A stretch of DNA of 64,000 nucleotides, taken from positions 1-64,000 of the forward strand of contig SADC01000502.1 in assembly GCA_004194705.1 (NCBI GenBank), given 5' to 3'. Source of the stretch: Ditylenchus dipsaci (lineage: Eukaryota; Nematoda; Chromadorea; Rhabditida; Anguinidae). Positions 47,481 to 57,400 of the stretch are shown here, piece by piece. Each line of letters begins with the position of its first letter. The stretch's first letter is position 1. Under the pieces are notes generated by a model. That model worked only from the letters and a program-made list of their open reading frames with translations. It searched no databases and was not told the origin of the DNA. Made by a program: the position numbers and the translations under genes.

Positions 47481-49021
47481 ATGCAGTCAAACGGGTCCAA
47501 AAATTTTCGCGAAAGAACGCCTAATCAAGCTCGCCGAAGAACTCGTAAGTTCCCTTTATGAGCTTACTTTTTTAAGTTGTCTTGATTTTTTATGAACGGG
47601 CATATCGCCGCTCGTAGGTTTGTAAAGTAAGTTACCGTGGAAAAAAGAGTTGAGATGCGAACACACGAATTCCTGAGACACAAATCACTCGAAAGGACTC
47701 TGGGTGCTCAAAACAATATTCAAAAGTATGTTCAACATCTTTTTTGGAGGTATCTAGTACCTCTTCAGGCTGGTTTACCCTGGTATTCAAGGCAAAAAGT
47801 AAATTTTAGTAAAAAAATTTCCAACCGCCATACAAAACACATTTTTCCAGTACAATAACGTCACACATGTGGCGTAACAAACACTCCAACAAGTAAACAT
47901 TTGTCCGACTGCCGTTAAATAAAAAAGTCTTTTATGTATATCAAACATTGCTTATCCATAACAGTGTTTTCATAACTAACACTAATAGTCAGTGTTAGCC
48001 TAACTGTTAGGTTAGTGTTAGGTGTTAGTGTTAGTTATGAAAACACTGATCCTTAATTATTTTAAATTGAAAATAATTATTATAATTTTTTGTCTTTTCG
48101 CAGCTTTGCCAAGCCGTCCTGTGGTGACCAATGTAGCTGCAGCTCCTGTATGGTTGAAATTAATGTCAATTTTATATTCCTAGCATTTTCAGACAACAAG
48201 ACTACCTACAGCCAACAGGGCTAAGTCTCGCAACACCAGTCAGTTTTGATATTTTTATAAGTAACACCATAATTAAAAAAGCTTATTGAATCATTATTTG
48301 AAACCAACTTTTGAAAAAGAATTGCATAAAATCAATATAATAAATACAGATAACAACAATAAAAAATATTTTAAAATATAAATTACTAAAATATAAATTG
48401 TCGAGATTTGGAATTGAAATTGCTTTTGTGAAAAAATTTCGGGGTAAAAAATTTTCATCAGCGACAATATAGGGCTGTGGTCATTTTTTTAAAAATCGTC
48501 ATGACTAGCCCGCGATCAGCCCTATTAAAAGCTACTAAATCCAAGCAACAATAGTGCAATGTAAGACTGTAAAACCTATTATTAAAATTTTTATTTCAAA
48601 TTGATGTCATTATTTTTTTAACATTCAGCGAGATTTTGAAATTTGAAAAAAAACTGCAATTTTTTCCAATATCAAGAAGAATTTAAATTCGCATGAATTT
48701 TTCTGACAACTAATACTGCAGCAACAATCATCAATGGTCGTGCGAGATCTAATCTAAACAATACCAGCTCTGCTACACACACACTCAGCAAAAACAGACC
48801 AATAAAATGGGCTTGTCAGGCACACAAAAGTTTGTCTTGCTAAAACCTAGCTATTGGTAAAGTTTTATGCTTTTTTCAAATTTGTGTGCTATTCTAATTT
48901 CCATGTTTTGCAGTAACATTCTGAAGTACGCAAACTAAAAGAAGATATGGACGAATGGTAATTTTTAAATTATTAATAGCAGTCTTCCACCCGCAGGCTA
49001 CTTTGGAAGTTTTTAGATTAG
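47481..49021 (+). CDS. Probable small basic, Arg/Ser/Thr-rich protein
   Basis: Likely exons: 47481-47544 (ATG; MQSNGSKNFRERTPNQARRR), 48104-48147 (PSRPVVTNVAAAP), 48193-48238 (RLPTANRAKSRN), 48722 to about 48814 (IINGRARSNLNN and KNRPIKWAC), 48914-48957 (HSEVRKLKEDMDEW), perhaps ending near 49021 (LLWKFLD, stop). The first three junctions agree in phase with GT-AG introns; the last two need a one-base correction. The protein would be a low-complexity basic N-terminal region followed by a short helical segment, as in many cytoskeletal or chromatin adaptors, but I recognise no family. An open segment at 49574-49740 could be a further exon. A hairpin lies in its first intron. Confidence 0.45.
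47955..48052. mobile_element. Short hairpin of TTAGTGTTAG units in an intron
   Basis: CAGTGTTTTCATAACTAACA mirrors GTTAGTTATGAAAACACTG around a TTAGTGTTAGG-rich loop. Confidence 0.8.
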
Positions 49022-49024
49022 CCG

Positions 49025-50515
49025 GTTGAGGGACTTCAACGACAAAATTATGAATATGCTGCAAGGAAGGCAAGAAATCTGACAATGACCAAGTTCATGA
49101 TTTGATTGAAGGTGTTTTGTTCAACTTCTATCTGACAAACTATTCAGTTATTTAGTTTATTTGGCCAGATACATGTGAATAGCCAGCCTGTACAATTCTA
49201 ATGAAGAGAGATTTCCCAAGATTGATACATATATAATATTTATACAATTACCAACTTGTGATTTTAATTTGTTAGTCGATTTTGAAGTGTATTTACTAAT
49301 ATTTCTGCAGCTTTATAGTGAATTCCACTATGCTTGAACCTGGATTTACTATTTTTTGTGACAACCAGATTTAACTTTTTTTTTATAAAACATCCCAAAT
49401 TTGTATTTTGTGTAAGTCTTCGGTAGCAAAACAATAGAATTTTTTCTCTACAATGGTTCTGTTTTTTAACCATTATTGAACAAAAAGTCACGAAAATATG
49501 TATGAAGTTAAATAAATCAAAAAAAATCTGTTAATTTTATCAAAGTCTTTTCGTTTCAACTTTTTTATATTTCATGTGCAAGCGATTGATAGTTCTGACA
49601 AGGCAAGATTTTGTAGTATATTTTAAAAATAAACTTCATATGCAGTTGACTTCTCAGTCAGAGTTGGAATGGTTTGTTGACAATTCGGTGTTGCTTGCGA
49701 ACAAAAAACTGTTGCAGAATCAAAAGTCGGATTTGAAGATCTACAGTCAAACTAGAAACATCCTTTACAAGGACACCTCTTATAAAGACAGCGTTTAGCC
49801 GGTCCCTTGCGTGTCCCTCTATGAAGGTTCGATTGTATATCGGAATTGCATTTTTTTCGAAAATACACTCAAGATATACAAAAAAGGGACGGCGCTAGCA
49901 TAGAATAAACGAAAAATGATCCAAAATCTGTGTTTCCCAAAATGTCTTTTTTTGGCGAAAAATGCATTGATGTCTAACCAAATAATAAAATTTAAAAAAT
50001 ATTTTTGGCAGAATGTTAGCCCTCTTTCTCTGCTTTGGATGGGATATCACGTTCTGTATGAGTAATGCATAACAAACGATAACCGAGTATAAAATCAAAA
50101 TAAGTCCGCTTTCAGCACTACCCACCTTTGAAGACCTCTTCAGCAAACTTACATGAAAAATAAAAAATGGTTTGCAACCCTATCTAAAATGATCACTCAC
50201 ATAACAAAAATATAAAAAAACAAAATCAAAATCGAGGTAAGAAAATTTATTATCAAAAAAACTATAGAAAATCAATTTAAAGTCGTTTCGTTTCATTGAT
50301 AAAAATTTCGTTCGTATTCAAGCTTTTTTTCAAAATTTTATATTTCCAAAATATTTAAACAACAGTTTTGAACAACTTGCAATTTATCAGTAAAACAGTT
50401 GACCAACATTTGTTACCGCGACATTTGCGAGCTGACCAGGGTTTTAAAAGGCTCCACTGTGAGAAAAAAGCTTCAAAATTTTCGAAGCTTTTTTATTTCG
50501 TTTTTAAGTGGTTCA
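49025..50515. other. Mostly no gene; one exon-like segment and a MITE remnant
   Basis: 49574-49740 (plus) is open and encodes SQSELEWFVDNSVLLANKKL, which looks coding. It runs into a MITE remnant at 49740-49840 (CTACAGTCAAACTAGAAACA ... GTTCGATTGTAT). The rest is AT-rich without recognisable features. Confidence 0.3.
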
Positions 50516-51494
50516 GGGCGGTACAGCCAGAGAACTGCAAAAAGTGCTAAATTTAGCACTGTTTTGCACCAAAAAAGTGTTAAAATAGTGCTAAAGAAAC
50601 CATAATTTCTTCTTTTTGCGCGAGATTAGGTCTTGGATAAAAACCAATAAATATTCTACTGTTAGTCAACTACAAATGAGCTATCGTAAATGAAATTTGG
50701 TATTATAGAGTAAATATATGATGATTCAGATTACGGACAAAAAAAAGGTGCTAAAAAGGTGCTAAATGGATTTTAGCACGTTTTTTGCACTATTGTTTGG
50801 TGTATTATTTGTACCATCATATATTTTACTCTATACTACCTACTTTCATGTACGATAGTTTTTTGTAGCTGACTAACAGTAGAATATGGCTGTATAATAA
50901 TCCGTAAAGTCGTTTTTCAAAACGGTATATTTCGAAATGCCTTTGACTTGCAAAAAGAAATTTAAAAATTGTTACGGTCGGCAACTGTGTATATTCGAAA
51001 ATTGAATTTCGAAAATGGTATTTGTCTCGAAATGCCATTTAGAAATGGGTATTATTCGCGAAAAAATTTTCTAAATGGTAGTTTTTGCAAAATGTTTTGA
51101 TATTCACTTATCGGCTACAGTAAATCACATGCTTCCTTGCCGAAAATACGATGTAATAGACGTGCATAGGTGAGAAAATTTGGAGTAAACAAACATTCAG
51201 CATCACAACCACAAGGAGGTTCATTTGGGATGAAGTCAAGAATAAAGTATTTTCGCTAAACTACCATTTTCTAAATGCTTTTTTGCTCATTCCATTCCCC
51301 AAATGTCATTTCGAGACAAATATCATTTTCGAACTGCTTTTTCGCGAAAATCCCATTTTCGAAACACCCAGTTCGCGAAAACTACCATTTTCGAATCACT
51401 TTTTGCTAATACAGTCAACTCTCGTACAGTGTACCCTCGATATAGTGTAGATCTCGATATCTACATATAGTATTTTGATAGGATTCTCTGTCAT

Positions 51495-52500
51495 CATTTT
51501 ATGTATGTCACGTTTTTTTGTGTGTCACACTTTTATGTGTGTGTCACACTTTTATGTATGTCACACTTTTTGTATGTCACACTTTATGTATATCACACTT
51601 TTTGTGTGTTACACTTTTATGTGTGTCACACTTTTATGTATGTCACACTTTTTGTATGTCAACTTTTTTGTATGTCACACTTTTATGTGTGTACACTTTT
51701 ATGTGTGTCACCTTTATGTATGTCACACTTTTTGTATTGTTCACACTTTTTTTGTATGTCACACTTATGTGTGTTACACTTTATGTGTGTCAACTTTTTT
51801 GTATGTCACACTTTTATGTGTGTTACACTTTATGTGTGTCACACTTTTATGTATGTCACACTTTTTTATTGTCACACTTTTATGTGTGTCACACTTTTTT
51901 GTATGTCACCCATTTTTGTTGTCACACTTTTTATGTGTGTACCCACTTATGTGTGTCACACTTATGTGTGTTCACACTTTTGTATGTCACACTTTTTTGT
52001 ATGTCACAACTTTTATGTGTGTGTTACACTTTTATGTGTGTCACACTTTTTGTATGTCACACTTTTATGTATGTCACACTTTTATGTGTGTCACACTTTT
52101 TGTATGTCACACTTTTTGTATGTCACACTTTTATGTGTGTACACTTTATGTGTCACACTATGTGTGTCACACTTTGTATGTCACACTTTTTGTATGTCAC
52201 ACTTTTATGTATGTCACACTTTTTGTATGTCACACTTTTATGTATGTCACACTTTTTTGTTGTCACACTTTTATGTATATCACACTTTTATTGTGTGTCA
52301 CTTTTATGTGTGTCACACTTTTTGTGTGTCACACTTTTATGTGTGTCACACTTTTTTTGTTTCCCTGTTGAAAATTTGTACCCACTAATTTTAAAGTTTC
52401 CGGAAGTGTGACACCCAAAAAAATGTGACTCACAAAAAAGTGTGACACACATAAAAATTGACACACAAAATGTGAGGCACGCAAAAGTGTGACACACAAG
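51495..52500. repeat. TGTCACACTTTTATG minisatellite with inverted short arm
   Basis: 51495-52355 is about 55 units of 15-16 bp (TGTCACACTTTTATGTG, TGTCACACTTTTTGTA). 52405-52500 has the reverse complement (GTGTGACACACATAAAA), making a foldback with one long and one short arm, like the 15.4-19.1 kb array. All three plus frames are open through it, producing long Cys/His/Phe-rich open frames that I regard as by-products. Confidence 0.9.
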
Positions 52501-52504
52501 AAAG

Positions 52505-52870
52505 TGTGGTACTCAGGTAGTAGTACCTAGGTAGTGGTACCAACAATTCAGATGGTGGTACCGAACGGTGGTACCCAGATGGTGGTACCCAGTTGGTGGT
52601 ACCCAGATGGTGGTATTTAGTTGGTGGTACCCAGATGGTGTTACCCAGTTGGTGGTACCCAGATGGTGGTATTCAGATGGTTGTACCCGGATAGTGATGG
52701 TGGTGCCCGGATGGTGGTACCCAGTTGGTGGTACCAGATGGTGGTATACCGCCCGTGCTCCAAATTTGCCAATTTTACCCAGTGGGCGCCGGCGGCCGCG
52801 CAAGTATGATGGTGGTACCCAGTTTGTGGTACACAGTTGGTGGTAACCAGGTGGTGGTACCTTGGTGAAG
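52505..52870 (+). repeat. GGTGGTACCCAGAT minisatellite
   Basis: Roughly twenty 14-15 bp units of GGTGGTACCCAGTT/GAT, interrupted at 52755-52805 by a GC-rich insert (GTGGGCGCCGGCGGCCGCGC). Directly adjoins the previous array. Confidence 0.9.
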
Positions 52871-53694
52871 GTAAGTAGTAAATAATACACAGATAGGGGA
52901 CCCAGATAATGGTACCTATATAAGGGTACCCAGTTGGTAGAACCCTGATAGAACTGCCTAGGTGATACTACCCAAGTGGCATATCCCAGGTGATGTTACT
53001 CAGTTGATCTTTTTCTATTATCTTACATTGGCCTGAATCAAATAAACGTGGGTATGGATATATACCCATACGTGTGGGCATATACCTCCACAGGTGTTTT
53101 AAATAAACATACCGATGAATACTTACTTACCTACCCTATATTCTCTTTCAAAGGCGCTCTCTCTAATAAAGTCTCCCCATAAGGACTACTATCTAACTTT
53201 TTTTCTGATCGAAAAAAACATTGTGTTAGGCGCCAGATGGCGCCTGTTCGTCTAGTAGTGTATATTTTTCCGATCCCCACGAGCTACACTGTATCGAGAG
53301 TGGACTGTAAATGTTTTCTAAATTCGATAATACGAATATATATACAGCCGTATAATATTATTTGTTTTTATCCAAGACCTAATCCCGGTTTTCTTTAGCA
53401 CTATTTTAGTGCTAAAACGGTGCTAAATTTAGCACTTTTTGCAGTTCTCTGGGTACAGCCTCGACATAGATAAATACCTTTACCTCATTAGGTCAGCTAC
53501 CACTTGTTTAGGGTATGTAACCGGTCTACCAGCATTTTCAGCTCGGAAATGTCGTGGTACACAAATATGAGAATATCGTCAAAACACGGTTAGACTGGTT
53601 TTTCACTGGCTTAGAAATAGTAAAAATTGAATTAAAACTTCTTGAGACAGTTTGAAATGTCTCAATCCGTCACTGCCTATTGAAAACGGTTTTA

Positions 53695-54380
53695 CAGGGT
53701 GAGGAGAGAGAAAACGCTACAGCTTTGGGTAGGGTTGTCAGCTTGGCGTTATGCACTTATTTTAATGGATATTTTATTAACTTTGATGGTATTTGTGGTT
53801 TCTACGATGGCGTAAATAAAAGCCTGAAATAGTGGCTGACACATTGCTATAAAAACGTGTATACCGTATTGCCTCTAATAAGCGCGCACCCTCTATTTTG
53901 AGGGCCTATATCTCAGCTCAGAGAAATTTGGCTCCAGAGCTGTTTAATGTGTTTTTTTTAACTCCCACGAGCTCTTCCGATTCCACTTTTCAGATTTTGG
54001 TTGAGCACCCGAAATTTTCGAGATTGACCCGAAATTTTTCAGATTTTCGAAGGTTTGAAAATTAAGCGCGCGTGCACGCTTATTAGAGAAAGTACGGTAT
54101 TTGTAAAAAAAGCTAGAAAATTTTATCGGAAACATGTTCACCTGCCAGCGACCGAAAAAAGCCGAAATGTTTTTGATAAAAATTTTTAGCTTTTTTTACA
54201 AATATGTACGTTCTTTATAGCAATGTATAGCCATTATTTTAGGCTTTTATTTGCGCCATCTTAGAGATTGAAAATACCATTAAATTAGAGCTAAATTTGA
54301 GAAAATATTCATAAGTGTATAACGCCAAGTCGACAACCCTATTCAAAACTGTAGCGTTTTTTTCTCCTCACTCTGTACAA
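53695..54380. mobile_element. Foldback element with a second MITE inserted near its loop
   Basis: The outer arms AACGCTACAGCTTTGGGTAG/GGGTTGTCAGCTTGGCGTTA pair with AACGCCAAGTCGACAACCC/AAAACTGTAGCGTTTT. AAAAGCCTGAAATA pairs with AGGCTTTTATTTG. Inserted at 53862-54103 is an ACCGTAT-family MITE (TACCGTATTGCCTCTAATAA / TTATTAGAGAAAGTACGGTA). A further small hairpin at 54105-54205 has AAAAAAAGCTAGAAAATTTT facing AAAATTTTTAGCTTTTTTT. Confidence 0.85.
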
Positions 54381-54466
54381 TCATTGTTATCACTCTCAAG
54401 TAAGAAAGCAAGGGTTCTTTATATTTGAATAAGTTAGTCATGCGATTGCTCAGTTCTTTAGAAGTT

Positions 54467-57400
54467 TCAGCCACACCCACCGCAGCCACCACAGCCTCCA
54501 CATCCTCCTACAAATATACTCTTTATGTAAAATCATAACCTCGATTCAACAAGCTCCGTTGTACCAGCAATAAATGCTAGTTAAATCGAAGTGTCATTTA
54601 AATCGAGTTTTTTAAATGTATACCGTATATTCCCTATTGAAGGCTCCGGGTCTTTATCTTTCGACCCTTAAAAAAGTCGGGAAAAATTCGGTTCGATTTT
54701 GAAATTTTTGAGTGCTCAACTAAAATCTGAAAAGTGGAATCAGGTAAAATCATGCTAACCAAGGGAACGCAAAAAACAGATTTGCAAAATTATTTTTTTG
54801 GGCTGAGATAAAGGTAAGTGAAGCGGGCCTATATTAGAGAGGGTCTTCATAGAGAAAATATGGTATGGATAAATTAGTTCAGCTTAATTATAAAAACGTC
54901 TTACCACATGCTCCACACGCTCCGCACGCCCCACAAGCCCCACAAGCTCCGCAAGACGCTGCTCCATCACACATTCCTGAACACAATCAACAAAGTTCAG
55001 TTAGAAGATATTCCCGATTATGAATGTTCCTCTCACCTCCACACATCACTAGAATGGCAGGTGCCACATCCATCAGTCCTCCGCTATTATCTTGTCTATT
55101 AGCCAGAAACCTATTTGATGGAACAGGGCGGCCATAACCACAAGCCAATGTCATAGGCCATTCTGTAAAATTAGATGTGAATTTTTAAATTTTTTATAAA
55201 AAGGCATTTTTCATTTTCAATAAATGTTTTTGAATATTTTGTTTAAAAATTATTAAATTGTCGTAATGAAATAACTAGAACTGATGACAGTTTTTTGTCT
55301 TTTTTGAAAGTATTTTTAATCCCATTTTTGAAAGTGAAGGACTAAAATACAGTTATTTAAAAGTTTTATCAGCTATCAGACCCCTACTAGTCTCCAGTTT
55401 ACTCCGTATCACATTTATAGCGTATCTTTTTTGCATGTTTGTGTAGGCCGATATTAGAGTTTTCAAAACAATCAATTAATCTTTAATACTCTGACTTTGA
55501 CCACAAACGATTATTCAGTGTTTTAGCGATTCTCAAAAGTTTGAATTTTAAAAATAAAAAAGGTGCAAGTTTAAACAATGCACCAGCTTTTTATGGGACA
55601 CTACTCACTTGGCACTGGTGACCCACTGGACTAACATCTTGGCGAGAACGAATCTTATCAGGATTGCAGAGAATGAACAGGGTTCCTATGGCAAATATAC
55701 TGGCTATATGTTCCGCTGTTTGGGTGGAACGGCAGTGCTGGAAGATAGCCAATTTTAATGTTGTAAAATATCTTTTATTTTCTGTTTATAAGTCATGTTT
55801 GGGCAATTTAAAAAGAAGTTCAATGCATTTTTGGTTATTTTTTTAAACAAAGAGACTATCCGATCCCTCATAAAGCTAAGTTAAAAAAAGTATAATTACC
55901 ATTCGGCGACCATTCAATCTGGCTTGAGCATCTAGAAATAGAACTAAAATATTGTTATGGGTTGATGTTACAACCGACTACCTCCAATCAAAAAAAGCGT
56001 GGATCCGTCAGGACCCGGCAGTTGAAGTTTCTGCACTGTATTCCTCAAAAGATTAAACAATTCCACATTGAGAACCCCAGCCGCTCCAGACTTGCCCTTC
56101 TGTGCTTTGTCACCTGACACTTTGCGTGAAAATCTGAAAGCACACAGGCTACGGTAGGTAAGTAGTTCCTGAAAGACCCACCCATTCCATCGACCTTTGA
56201 GTATGGCAAAATCTCCATCCTTGTTTAACACAATGAAAACACGCTCTTCGGGCGAAGACAGATGTGGTAGGAATTGCTGGAAGACAAACACGTTTTCCAA
56301 TACTTAACTTTGTTTTAATATGCGACCCACTAAATTGGAGTCCAATTGTTCTTTGGAAGGCAAACTATCAGCACCGATCAGATGAGACATGCAAAGCAGG
56401 CGCTGTTCTGTACCGTAGACAAGCACCATTGACAGTAGCATGGCTGCAGAATGGACCACCTGCACTATGAACTTCGCACCGTCTCTCACATCTATCAACC
56501 TATTATTGAACCAATTTAAATGCTGCCTCACACTAAATGCACTCACGTATGTGTAGCCACAAAAGCCAGAGCGTTGGGCTGTAGAGCAGTTCTGTTGAGA
56601 GCAGCTGTCTGACAGAGGGTCCATAACCTGGTGTCTGGTTGCAGAGCCTGTTCCACGTAGTCTCCTGCTATCAGTTCCAGCTCTCGATTCAATGAAATAC
56701 TGAACTGTTATTGTAGTTGAGTCTATTGCAAGTAGTTTGTGTTTAAGCCTACCTAGCCGTCACATTGACACGAGCACGCAATTTGTTCTCCAGCGTCACA
56801 TTTTCTAAGTACATTTGAATGATGCTTTGCGATGCTTTTGAGCTCATAGGAGGCAATAACTACAAAACTGAAAATTTATCGGAAGAAGACAGCATGGATG
56901 TCAACGCGATGAAATTAGTCTAGCTCTAAAAAATTGAAGAAAAATCGAAAATCCATACATTCAAAATTCCACTCGAGACAATAAATGTTTGAACATGACA
57001 AAAATTCCTTGTGTTTATTATTGTCTTATTTATTGTCTCGAGTGGAATTTATAATGTATGGATTCTCGATTTTTTCTTTAATTTTTTTAGAACATTGACA
57101 GGCACGTTTACACTCATTCGAAAACGCATTTAATTATGCGTCTGATAAGCTCTAAAACTAAAAATAAAAGTACCGTGAAACTTCTAATAGAACGACATGT
57201 CGTTCTATTTTTCAACCCCAAATTTTTTTTGACTTCACGTCAAAAATGCAATAAAACGCAGTTTACCCCCCTAATTTTAGCCTCAACCCTGTCGTTCTGT
57301 TAGACGCTTTACGGTGTTCAGGAGAAGGTATTTCGAGAAAACAATGTTTAGATCTAAGAATTTAAGAACTAAAAAAAATAATCAGCACGAAATTCCGAGC

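Larger units (their letters stand above)
50520..53465. mobile_element. ~2.9-kb nested foldback element
   Basis: The outer ends AGAACTGCAAAAAGTGCTAA (50530) and TTAGCACTTTTTGCAGTTCT (53430) are inverted, and pairing continues inward (TAGGTCTTGGATAAAAAC against GTTTTTATCCAAGACCTA). Inside the left part are hairpins at 50660-50890 (AACTACAAATGAGCTATCGT / ACGATAGTTTTTTGTAGCTG) and 50925-51400 (GTCTCGAAATGCCATTT / GTCATTTCGAGAC). Then a pogo-like-ended unit (ACAGTCAACTCTCGTACAGT at 51412; ATCGAGAGTGGACTGTA at about 53310) carries two minisatellites. Confidence 0.85.

Noticed and set aside
51475..52411. Three overlapping ~295-codon plus-strand frames rich in Cys, His and Phe
   Set aside because: All three frames are open because the TGTCACACTTTTATG repeat lacks stop triplets in any frame. 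That is a property of the repeat, not a gene.
52568..52890. Frames with GGTQMVV or YHHLGTT repeats
   Set aside because: By-products of the GGTGGTACCCAG minisatellite.
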